This document shows positions 46,499-56,554 of a stretch of DNA of 64,000 nucleotides, piece after piece. The stretch is from the NCBI GenBank assembly GCA_037974665.1, contig CM075765.1:17683648-17747647 (forward strand). Direction: 5' to 3'. The translations under genes and the position numbers were made by a program. Every line of letters starts with the position of its first letter. Positions within the stretch are counted from its first letter, which is position 1. The notes under the pieces were generated by a model that saw only the letters and a program-made list of their open reading frames with translations, made no database searches and had not been told where the DNA came from. The stretch comes from Ehretia macrophylla. Taxonomy: Eukaryota; Streptophyta; Magnoliopsida; Boraginales; Ehretiaceae.

Positions 46499-48508
46499 TG
46501 GGAACCTGAGCATTGTTTCATCATAATGCTTCTAATCTTACAGAGATAGTATTCGTGAAAATTATATTTTGATTTGAAGACATAGGCTTTTGCTTCCTAA
46601 TGAGTTTTCTTGATGCGTCAATTTTTCTACCAATAGTGTTTGGTAAACTTAGCTATCCATTAACTATACTTTTTTCTAATCTTCCGTATAGATTTTGTGA
46701 CAAGTCTTTGGTTACATTCTGGTCCATTATTGATTGACACCCAAGTCTTGCTCCTCCACGAGTCTATTTCTGCATGCGTTACCTTAAATCATTTTATTCG
46801 ATCATTTCATATATTGCAAGAGCAATGGCTTATTCTTGCGTGAGATTGACCTTTTGGTTGTGATCGTCAACTGCGTCTATGTGGATATGTGTGAGGGGTG
46901 CACTTACCACCCGGTAAGGACTTAGTACTCACTTTATATTATGTAGTAGGGGTTTAGTACAAAGTTTTTATTCGGCGCGTCATGAGTAAATGCAGTTGCA
47001 ATTTATAGTTGGCTAGCCATTTCGTCCATATATAGTTACGCTGTATGTAACCTTGTTTATCAACGTTTCGTTTTTGCCATAATATATGTATGTATGTATG
47101 TATGTTTGTATGTTTGTATGTTCTTTCTATACCGGATCTTATGTTCTCATCTTATTATGTTCCGCATAGTGATTCTTGTACTAGTATTAGTGGCTAAGTT
47201 GTTTGTGATCTCATATCATTAGCTTGATGTGTCAGTTTTTGTCGCTCTATGGGATTCTTTCTCTAATTGATCTTATGCGTTACATTATCATACATTCCTA
47301 TACACGTGTGGCGAGTCCCATGTCTCATCCTTGGTTACGGTATCATGTGTTTTCAGCGAGCTAGTCATATGTGTAGTTTTGTCTTACTGTCGCGTATTTC
47401 ATTAGACTCTCCTTCCATTTTATTTTAGTTATTTGTTAGTGTCTCTGTTTTCTCGATTAATATTCTCTCGTTCGACCAACCGGTCTTTTATTACCGTATG
47501 GTGAGTTTTGTATTTGGTTTTGGAAACATTTCATATTTAGTTCTTATTATTTATAAAGTATTTCAATTTAGTTTTTATTATTTAAAATATCTCAATTTAG
47601 TCTATATTATTTCACCAAAAATTTTAATTTCATCTCTATTGTTTAATATGTCTCAATTTAGTCCTTATTATTTTTTAAAAAGTTTTAACTTCGTCCTTCT
47701 TATTTTTAAAAAGTTTCAATTTCATCCCTATTATAAAAAGACTAAATTGAAATTTTTTGAGAAACAATAGAGATGGATTTGAAACTTTTTAAAAACAATA
47801 GGGACGAAATTGAAATTTTTTGAAAAATAATAAGGACAAAATTGAAAACTTTCAACAATAGGGATGAAATTGAAACTTTTAGGAAAATAATAGGGACTAA
47901 ATTAAGGCATTTTAAACAATAATGACTAAATTGAGACACTTTACAAACAATAGGGACTAAATGTGAGATTTTTCCTTTGGTTTTCGTCACTTCGTTTAGT
48001 TTTCCTGCATGGTTAGTCATTAGTCTGGATTCAATATCATTTATTTTCTTTTACCTATAAATTTTTGTACACCAACTAGATAGTATCTTCAACTCCTTTC
48101 TCCACCGGGGTATTCTTACTTATCGAGTGGTTTTTTGCACACTTCCTTTTTGTATATCTTTTTGCAGAGGAAAAATAAGATCTTGATCTCATGACTGGTT
48201 AGAGCTTACCTAAGCTGACAACTACATTCGGAATCGTTCAGTGATTTTGAATAAGTTAAGGTTATTCAGTTAATTTATGCTCGGGAGCATTTACAGAATA
48301 ATTATTGATGAATTATGATTAGGAGTTGCACGTGGAATTATTTGAAGAATATGACTTTATTTTTGCTTTTTGGTGTATAGCGTACTTGTTTAGATTAGTT
48401 TGGTTGAAATTGCTTGTGGAATTAGCGTTGCTGGCTTAGGAAATGACTTTTTTAAACTTGCGGCGGTTACGTTTTCAAGATTATCATGAATATTTTCGGG
48501 GCGTGACA
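46499..48508 (+). mobile_element. gypsy-type solo LTR, 2010 bp
   Basis: It starts TGGGAACCTGAGC and ends GGGGCGTGACA, with target repeat AGTGT at 46494-46498 and 48509-48513. The end matches the solo LTR at 57740-60017. It contains a foldback repeat (47520-47976). No coding frame is present. Confidence 0.8.
47520..47976. repeat. foldback repeat, member 3
   Basis: Left-arm units of the type CAATTTAGTCCTTATTATT and right-arm units inverted (AATAGGGACTAAAT), with GGAAACATTTCATATTTAG pairing with the right end. It has the same design as the repeats at 20541 and 21031. Confidence 0.7.
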
Positions 48509-48513
48509 AGTGT

Positions 48514-49075
48514 ACTTTACTTGGCTTAAGCGCAATAATAGACTCTAAAACAATATTGTCCAACTAGTGAAGAGCATGTTTTAAATTCGATCCAAGAATG
48601 TGTCAGATATAAGCTATACAACTTGATAGATCAATTTGTATTGCTTGGAAAGTTGATACATTACTCCTTGTATGAGCTGATTTTATGCGTCCGCTGGATT
48701 TTTCTTTGTTTTTCAATCTTTTGTAAACCCTTTTTGCAAAGGTTATTGGAATGAAAAGAAGTACTTGCTCATGAGCCAAAAAAAAAAAAAAAAATATTTT
48801 GTTTTGGTTTTTTAGCCATTGTGAGTGAAAAATATTATGAGACGGACAAAAAAATAAGGCGGCATCTAGTTACATCAATATAAGAGTTTAATAAGATAAG
48901 TAGAACTTTGGATGGCAATATAATGTGCGCAATTAATGAATATATGAAACAACAAGGAGACCAAAGAAGTTAAACGCTGCTATACCTCTATCATCAACTT
49001 AATTCCTATTCTACTTGGAGTTGGAATGTTTCAGCCCACTTGATATCGAAATAGGAAGAGAATAGGATTTGTCAT
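48514..49075. other. intergenic, retroposon-like poly(A) at 48779-48796
   Basis: No gene was found. A run of about 17 A after CATGAGCC, preceded by T-rich sequence with GTAAACCC, may be the 3' tail of a LINE-type insertion. Confidence 0.4.
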
Positions 49076-49085
49076 CTATATAAGG
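49076..49085 (+). promoter_or_regulatory. TATA box before the 49171 open frame
   Basis: CTATATAAGG lies 86 bp upstream of the ATG, a usual distance for a plant promoter with a short leader. Confidence 0.45.
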
Positions 49086-49170
49086 AGCATTGCATGACAG
49101 GCCACTTCCCTCGCTCAATCTCTTGTTCTGTGCACCCTTTGATAATTAAGTATACGTATTTGATTGTTCA

Positions 49171-49569
49171 ATGGCTTTTATTTCCATCTTCATGTCGCAT
49201 GAAGACTTCATCTGCGAGCAAGGCTATTCACTTTGTCCAGCGGAATTACTAGGGCAATCTCTTTATGCTGACGTCTGCGGAATATTGGGCCTTGAATTGT
49301 ATGTATTTGTCAAGAAAAGTGGAATGATCAATGAAGGAAACACGTTAAAGGACTTCATGAAAAATCTTGAGGAATCGGTGAAACAAGAACCAAAGGCCAT
49401 GGTCGACATTGATGCTCACAAAAATAGCTGGGATTATAGCTATGAGGAAGAAGAAGAAGAAGAAGAAGAAGACGCAATGCTTTCGAGTATAGTTCGTAAG
49501 GCGTCTAGAGAGAAAACCATTAAGAGGAAGAATTTGCAGAAATCTAAAAGAAAGGTGAAAGCCAAGTGA
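49171..49569 (+). CDS. hypothetical protein, 132 residues
   Basis: I do not recognise this protein. The frame starts at ATG 49171 in good context (CAATGGC), about 86 bp after a TATA box, and runs 132 codons without introns. The N-terminal half is mixed and slightly hydrophobic (CPAELLGQSLYADVCGILGL). Next comes an acidic run of nine Glu near residues 91-99, then a strongly basic tail (KRKNLQKSKRKVKAK) that could be nuclear-targeting or nucleic-acid binding. The acidic run comes from a GAA repeat, so part of the frame could be chance. It lies between a solo LTR and a LINE fragment. It could be a young lineage-specific gene, a gene fragment or noise. Confidence 0.4.
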   Translation: MAFISIFMSHEDFICEQGYSLCPAELLGQSLYADVCGILGLELYVFVKKSGMINEGNTLKDFMKNLEESVKQEPKAMVDIDAHKNSWDYSYEEEEEEEEEDAMLSSIVRKASREKTIKRKNLQKSKRKVKAK

Positions 49570-49939
49570 GCTGATGATCATGAATGGAGAGCAAGTGCAT
49601 GCGCTCTTAGGTTTACGTTGATAGGAGCTGAGTCTCTGTCACAATTTAGTGTTCTTGTTCTTTCTTTGGTCAATACTATTTAGTTTTTGGTAGGTTGGAA
49701 ATTGTAATAGAAAAGATGCGAATATGTTTTTACGACTTCTTGAACAAAACATATTAAGAGGTTTCCTTTTATTTTATGTTTTATCACGTTATTTCATAAT
49801 ATTTAAATTATACTTAGTAGAAATAGAATGGTAATTAGAGGTAAACGCATATTGCATATGTGCTTTTTTGTTTACTATCACAAAGATATATACATATCGA
49901 CCCTATCAAGCCAAATCTAATATTAGTAAGTTTGCTTCA
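49570..49939. other. intergenic, no gene recognised
   Basis: Probable 3' flank of the 49171 frame, AT-rich. Confidence 0.5.
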
Positions 49940-50343
49940 TCACCAATACCACAAGTCAATTTGATAACTGTTGAAAGAATAGTTGACACCTATGTTCCAA
50001 GTTGTCCAAAAACTCAAAGCAGTTAAGAAAGAGTTGAAAGATTTCAATGAAAAACACTTTTCTGGTCTTTCTGAAAAATGTTCTGCGCTCAAGGAAAAAA
50101 TCCATAATATCCAGCTGAAAATTATTTCTGGGAAAGCTAGTGCAGAAGACTCCGCAGTTGAAAAAAGTCTCCTTAAGGAATTGGAGAAATCTTCTAATAT
50201 GGAAGAAAGCATTTTGAGACAAGAGTCGAGAGTTGATTGCCTTAAAGGGGGCGACTCGAACTCAAGTTTTTTCTTCAAATCAATTAAAGGAAGACAGTCG
50301 AGAAATGGTATCTCCAGTATCATTAATTCTGCAAGGGTGAGAT
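49940..50343 (+). pseudogene. LINE ORF2 fragment, cut by the CACTA insertion
   Basis: An open stretch from 49983 encodes the linker between endonuclease and reverse transcriptase of plant L1-type LINE ORF2: LKAVKKELKDFNEKHFSGLS, LLKELEK, then RQESRVDCLKGGDSNSSFFF and RQSRNGISSI. The similarity stops at 50343, where the terminal repeat of the CACTA element begins. The rest of the LINE may lie beyond the right window edge. Confidence 0.8.
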
Positions 50344-50356
50344 CACTACAAGAAAA
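50344..50356 (+). repeat. left terminal inverted repeat of the CACTA element
   Basis: CACTACAAGAAAA, identical to the consensus end of plant En/Spm-type elements. The adjacent outer bases GAT would be one copy of the 3-bp target repeat. Confidence 0.85.
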
Positions 50357-50389
50357 CAACGCACAGACAACGAATTTGGGTGACAGATT

Positions 50390-50830
50390 TTTTCCGTAAT
50401 AAATTGGTTACGGATGGGCTACGGAATTGCTACGGGCAATTAATTCCGTCGCCCATCCGTAGCCAACTTCGACCCAGTTGAAATGGAGACAAAAAATAGC
50501 TACGGACAATAATTTTAATTATAAAAAAAATAAAAAATAATATTCCGTAGCCTAGCCGTGACAAATTTGCTACGGACTAGCTACAGATTATTTAATTAAT
50601 GCCGCAACAAAAATCATAAAAAATTCTGTAGTCATGCGGTTGCCAAATAGCTACGGATTGGCTACGGATTATGTATTATTCAAAAAAATGTCCATAAAAA
50701 ATAAAAGACCGGAGGGAAAGATAAAAATAACAAAGTCGGTAGTCCATCCGTGGCAATTGGCTATGGATGGGCTACGGAAAAATGAAATCCGTAGCCAATT
50801 GCCACGGATGGGCTACGGACTTTCAGATAA
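50390..50830 (+). repeat. subterminal repeats of the CACTA element
   Basis: Many copies of GCTACGGA, GGCTACGGATGGGCTACGG and the inverse CCGTAGCC lie in the first 480 bp. In CACTA elements such subterminal arrays bind the TNPA-type protein and pair the ends. Confidence 0.8.
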
Positions 50831-53365
50831 AAATGAGGTTTATCGGTTTTAATTTGAATTACGGTATTTTGATTGCACCTATAACGTAGTAACTTCACTT
50901 GAGATATTAATTTTCCAAATAAAAATAAACTTTGTCCATATTTTATTAGCGTGCGTATTTTAATAAAGAAATCTCCTACAAAGTCATTAGCCGTTTAAAT
51001 CGAAGTTATCACGTCCTCACTTAACATTGCATTAATATTAATAAACGTTCAATCTATGGGTCCAAAAACTCTCATATTGTCTCTAAACTTCATAAACATG
51101 AAAAATATAAATATATAAACACGCTTTAATATATTGTTCATACCTATTAACATGTTAGAATTTATACTATTAGTGGTCCGTAGCCTATCCGTGGCAATTG
51201 GCTACGGATGGGCTGCGGATTTCATTCTTCTATAGCCAATTACAACGGATGGGCTACGGAATTTCAGGTAAAAATGAGATTTATCAGTTTTAATTTGAAT
51301 TATGATATTTTAATTGCACCTACAACGTAGTAAACTTCACTTGAGATATTAGTTTTCCAAATAAAAATAAACTTGGTCCGTATTTTATTAGCGTGCGTAT
51401 TTTAATAGAGAAATCTCCTACGAAATCATTAGCCGTTTAAATCGAAGTTATCACGTCATCACTTAACATTGCGTTAATGTTAATAAACGTTCAATCTAGG
51501 GATCCAAAAACTCTCATATTGTGTCTAAACTTCATAAACATTAAAAATATAAAGATATAAACACGCTTTAATACGTTGTTCCTACCTATTAACAAGTTAG
51601 AATACGTATTATTTATTGTCCGTAGCCTAGCAGTAGCCAATTGGCTATTGCTAGGCTACAGAATTGAACTATTCCGTAGCCCAGGCTACGGATTTAAATA
51701 AAAAACTGAAATTTATTATTTTTCATTTGAATTATGAAATTTTGATTGTACTTACAACGTAATAACTTCACTTGAGTTGAAAATTTTTGAAATAAAAATA
51801 AACTTGGTCCATATTTTATTAACGTGTGTACTTTTATAAGGAAATCAAATGTCGTTTAAATCGAACTTATTATGTTTTCACTTAACATTGTGTTAATATT
51901 AATAAACGTTCAATCTAGGAGTCGAAAAACTATCATATTGTGTCTAAACTTCATAAACAAGAAAAATTTAAAGATATTAACACGTTTTAATACGTTGTTC
52001 GTACCTATTTTGGAAGTTATAATACGTATTATTTATTATCCGTAGCCCAGCAGTAGCCAATTGACTACTGCCGGGCTACGGACCTCAACTAAAAATTGAG
52101 TTTTATTGTTTTTAATTTGAATTTTGGAATTTTAATTACATCTACAACGTAGTAAACTTCACTTGAGTTGAAAATGTTTCAAAAAAAAAAAACTTTGTCC
52201 GTATTTCATTAACGTGTGTACTTTTATAGAAAAATCTCATAGGAAATCATTTGCAGTTTAAATCGAACTAATCATGTTTTCACTTAACATTACATTAAGG
52301 TTAATAAACGTTCAATCTAGGAGTCAGAAAACTATCACATTGTGTCTAAACTTCGTAAACAAGAAAAAATTGAAGATATTAACACGTTTTAATACGTTGT
52401 TCGTACCTATTTTAGAAGTTAAAATACATGTTATTTGTTGTTCGTAGCCCAGCAGTAGCCAATTGGCTACTGCTGGGCTACGGACCTCAACTAAAAATTG
52501 AGTTTTATCATTTTCAATTTAAAATTTGAAATTTTAATTGCACCTACAACGTAGTAAACTTCATTTGAGTTGGAAATGTTTTAAAAAAAAAACTTTGTCC
52601 GTATTTCATTAACGTGTGTACTTTTATAGAAAAATCTCATAGGAAATCATTTGTCGTTTAAATCGAACTAATCATGTTTTCACTTAATATTACATTAAGG
52701 TTAATAAACGTTCAATGTAGGAGTCGAAAAATTATCACATTGTGTCTAAACTTCATAAACAAGAAAAATTTGAAGATATCAACACATTTTAATAAGTTAT
52801 TCGTACCTATTTTGGAAGTTAGAATACGTATTATTTGTTGTCCGTAGCCCAGCAGTAGCCAATTGGCTCTGCTGGGCTACGAACCTCAACTAAAAATCGA
52901 GTTTTATCGTTTTTAATTTGAATTTTGGAATTTTAATTGCACTTACAACGAAGTAAATTTCACTTGAGTTGAAAATGTTAAAAAAAAAACTTTTTCCGTA
53001 GTTCATTAACGTGTGTACTTTTATAGAAAATCCTCATAGGAAATCATTTGCCGTTTAAATTGAACTAATCATGTTTTCACTTAACATTACGTTAAGGTTA
53101 ATAAACGTTCAATGTAGGAGTTGAAAAACTATCACATTGTGTCTAAACTTCATAAATAAGAAAAATTTGAAGATATTAACACATTTTAATATGTTATTTG
53201 TACCTATTTTGGAAGTTAGAATACGTATTATTTATTGTCCGTAGCCCAGCAGTAGCTTACTGCTGGGCTACGAACCTTAACAAAAAATTGAAATTTATAT
53301 TTTTAGTGACGTGGCTATGGATGGGCTACGGACGCATAGATGTCTGTAGCCCATCCGTAGCCATG
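50738..53365 (+). repeat. tandem array of about 400-bp units with hairpins
   Basis: Hairpins start near 50738, 51178, 51620, 52040, 52443, 52841 and 53238, spaced about 440 falling to about 400 bp. Between them lies a conserved AT-rich unit (phrases ACCTACAACGTAGTAAACTT, TTAATAAACGTTCAATCTAG, GTGTCTAAACTTCATAAAC). Hairpins are palindromes centred on AATT; the one at 52443-52482 is a perfect 40-nt palindrome. A final CATCCGT-type hairpin closes the array (53313-53365). No coding frames. Confidence 0.88.
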
Positions 53366-53558
53366 TCATTAAAAAAAAAAAAAAAAAAACTAAGGATGTA
53401 TAAAATATATATACCATAATTTGTCAAACATAGATGTCTATAATAACTAACATAAGAACCATAAGTCGGTACAAGCATACATAAATGGTAAATCAGATAT
53501 CTAGTTTCATATGTAATTTTAATTATAAAAAACTAACAGCAAGTTGCCCAAAATAAAA

Positions 53559-55037
53559 CTATTGTCTCGGTCCACAACCACAACGTCCACATTGACCTCC
53601 ACGACTCCGATTGTTGGTAAACCCAGGGTCTTGTCCAACTCCCTCACCACGAAAGTCATCATCCATGAGTAGAAGCCGACCTTGTATATCCTCAAATTGA
53701 GTTTCAAAATATTGTCGATCTTCTGCTCTACGTTCTTCCATACTCTGAAATTGACTTTCAAAGTATTGACGATCTTCCGCTCTATGTTCTTCCAAAGTCT
53801 GAAATTGAGCTTCAAAATATTGACGATCTGCCGCTTTACGCTCTTTCATTGTTTGAAGTTGAGTTTGCAAATGGTTGAGAGTTCTATCATTGTTGCCCAT
53901 AGAAGTAGAGATATCATTTGATTTTTCCAAAATTAGATCAAATGACGAACTAGAAGCGCGACTAGAACTAGCACCTCTCCTCCTTTCTTGCTCATCTATT
54001 TGTGAGACTCTCTCTGCATGAATATACTCCTCCAGAATATCGGTTTCCATAGGCGTTTCACGATATAAGTTTTCTTTCATCTCAAAATCACCAATATAAC
54101 TCAAATTCTGAACAAAGGTTCTGCTCTTGGTAGTATTAGTTCTAATGAATGATTTGGTTTCCTCTGGTAGTCTATTAAATTCTTCTTGGTTTATATAACT
54201 ATCTTGATACCAATAAGTTTGTTGTCTATTCAGAGATAGCATATTAAGATACCAAGAAGGGTTGAATTTCTTACTTTCAACCCCATCAAATGAAACCCCG
54301 AAGTACTAAAAAATTTGCGTAAGGGCTATTCCATATGGCAAAGATTTGTTGTTCTTAGCCGCATAATTCATGTGACGAACAATCATATACGGTAAGTTCA
54401 CTTGTCTACCACTAACCAACAAATATACAATATAAGCATCTCCTTGAAGTGTCATTTCATCATTAATATTTCTATGTACAAGACAAGAGCCTACAAAGTT
54501 TACCCAAATTTTCTTTAGTATGGGCAACTCTCTTTTATCTAGTGCATTTCCTCTATGAGCAGTTCTATCATACCTTTCCACCCAGAAAAATCTCAAACAA
54601 TTATCTTTGTCTTCGGGCTCCATTCTACTTTCTGGCCAACCAGTGGTGTCATAAGCTTTTACCCTTTCGTTTATCATATTAAAGATTGTAGCTATAATAT
54701 CCGGGGTTAACTCAATATCAACACCTCTAACTCTACTTTTTACAACAACAATTTCATCACTTTCCATATTGGCATAAAATTCACGGATTAAAAGCGGATA
54801 AACAAGACAATGAATATGTAGGAAGTCATACCAACCTTGTTGTTGCACGAATTCAGAAATTCTAGTACCTTGTATGTCCTCGTCTATCAAACACTTTCCA
54901 TACAATATCAGCTTGACTACCTCGTTGTTTGCAAGTGTGGGATGAGGATCCCTATCCAGACTTGGAAGCCTTGTAGAGGTTCTTGCATTGGTTTTCTTAG
55001 GAAGATTTTTTTTCCCACTTTTTCTTGTATCCACCAT
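53559..55037 (-). pseudogene. plant transposon protein with coiled-coil repeats, one in-frame stop
   Basis: On the minus strand a frame starts at 55037 (MVDTRKSGKKN) and runs to a TAG at 54306-54308. It continues in the same frame to 53559, so about 490 codons would be open but for this single stop. The first part (VYPLLIREFYANM, SRVRGVDIELTP, KKIWVNFVGSCLVHRN) resembles the putative plant transposon protein domain (Transposase_32-like). The second part has an 18-residue repeat, three copies of DRQYFE-QFQ-EE-RAE, predicted to form a coiled coil, and a Gly/Cys/Arg-rich end (GGQCGRCGCGPRQ). The gene is divergent from tnp2. It may be a CACTA accessory protein or a captured gene; its role is unknown. 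Confidence 0.7.
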
Positions 55038-55503
55038 GATAAAATATAGAGATTTTGAGCTTTTGGGAAGTGGGTAACGTGACTATGGAAAAAAACTTGA
55101 GATTTAATGGCTAAATTTTGAGTTTAAGACAACTTTACCTGTATTTTGGCTTAGGGCTTGAAAAAATTGGGGTTTGGAAAAACTCTTTGTAGATTTGGAG
55201 GTTTTGCCAAGTGGGTAATGTGATTATGGAAGAAATTTTGAGGTTTAATGGCTAGATTTTGAGAATTTGAGAGAGATTTTTTTGAGTTTTTCTTGCAATG
55301 GAGTTGAAGAAATTAGTGTTTTGAAAAAATATTTGGAGATTTTGATGTTTTGTGGGATGGGTAATGTGATTGTGGAAGAAATTTTGAGATTTAATGGTTA
55401 GTTTTAGTTGATTTTAGAGAGATTTTGAGAGAGTTTTAGAAAAGAAAGGTGAAGAGATGTAAAGTTGGAGAAGAGATGGGATTTGGGGGTAGGTTTGCTG
55501 ATT

Positions 55504-55706
55504 TTTATTAGTTAAAAAAAAAAAAAAAAAATTTCTCCAAGCAGGTCACGGCTCGCCGACCGGCCGGCAGGGCACCCGCCTTGGCTGGCACCTCGTCCGG
55601 CGGGGACAGAAAGGCAGCCTTCCCCCTCGTACCCAAGGCGGGTAACCCGCCGGCGGGCCGTGACCTGCTTGGAAAAAAAATATTAATTTTTTTTAAAACT
55701 AATAAA
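55504..55706. repeat. 203-bp inverted repeat with GC-rich core
   Basis: The outer arms TTTATTAGTT and AAAACTAATAAA flank A-rich stretches. The core 55537-55672 is strongly GC-rich, with left arm CCAAGCAGGTCACGGC and CCCGCCTTGG pairing with right-arm CCAAGGCGGGT and GCCGTGACCTGCTTGG. The surroundings are AT-rich. It sits between the divergent minus-strand gene and tnp2. Confidence 0.88.
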
Positions 55707-55796
55707 GCTTAATGTTTAAAACATTTCCCCTAAATTTTTTCCCAAATTCACTTCACTCTTTTTTTCTCTTACAAAAAACCTCTCTCTCTTAACTCT

Positions 55797-56110
55797 ACTA
55801 CCATCAGCACCATCACCACCACCACCAACAAAGGCTCCATCAGCACCACAAGGTCCTCCATTACCATCATCACCATCTAGGGTACCATCACCATCACCAT
55901 CACCACCACCACCACCACCACCACCACCATCACCACCAAGACCATCATCATCAATGCCACTACCATCACCATAAAGAGCACTACCAAGGGTACTACCATC
56001 ACCACCAACAAAGGCTCCATCACCACCATGTAGGCCACCCTTACCATTACCACCATCTAGGGCTCCATCATCACTTCCAACTCCACCACCATCACCACCA
56101 AAGACACTAT
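55797..56110. repeat. CCA/TCA triplet low-complexity repeat
   Basis: Degenerate CACCAC, CATCAC and ACCACC triplets run for about 310 bp upstream of tnp2. Frames across it read as Gly/Asp-rich on the minus strand or Pro/Ser-rich on the plus strand and are not taken as genes. Confidence 0.8.
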
Positions 56111-56554
56111 CGCCATATCTCTCTCTATTTTTTACTAGTAAGTCTTTTATTATATACATTTTCCTTAATTTTTTTGTCTAGTATAGACATATTTATATAT
56201 GTGTATAATATGTATATGAGATTATGTGTAATTTTGCTTGTTTTTTAGTTGTTCAATTTATTATTTTTGTATTTAATGTTATGTTTAATTCTAATTGTTT
56301 TAAGTGAGGTTTTAAAATAAATATGTGGTAGTGATATTTGTTGTGACTTCTTTGACATCAATGTTGTATTGTTGTGATATTTGTTTTAATTAATTAACAA
56401 TAGATTAACTAGTGGGTCATAAATTATGTTTAAATAATGTCACCACCAAGCACATTACTTAACCGTATATTGTACTATTAATTTCTTTAATGGAATGAAC
56501 ATATATTATGATACAGAAGTTGAGAAAATGGAAACACGCTGACAATAGTGGATA

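Noticed and set aside
47742-48020. 92-codon frame on the minus strand with internal repeats
   Set aside because: It reads through the foldback units; the peptide repeat only mirrors the DNA repeat.
50738-53365. CRISPR-like array (regular repeats with spacing)
   Set aside because: Units of about 400 bp with near-identical spacers in a plant transposon; it is a tandem repeat, not short repeats with unique spacers.
53682-53921. 79-codon plus-strand frame with repeats
   Set aside because: Antisense shadow of the 18-residue coiled-coil repeat of the minus-strand transposon protein.
55716-56159. Gly/Asp-rich 147-codon frame on the minus strand
   Set aside because: Produced by a CCA/TCA triplet repeat; no conserved motif and it overlaps the tnp2 leader region.
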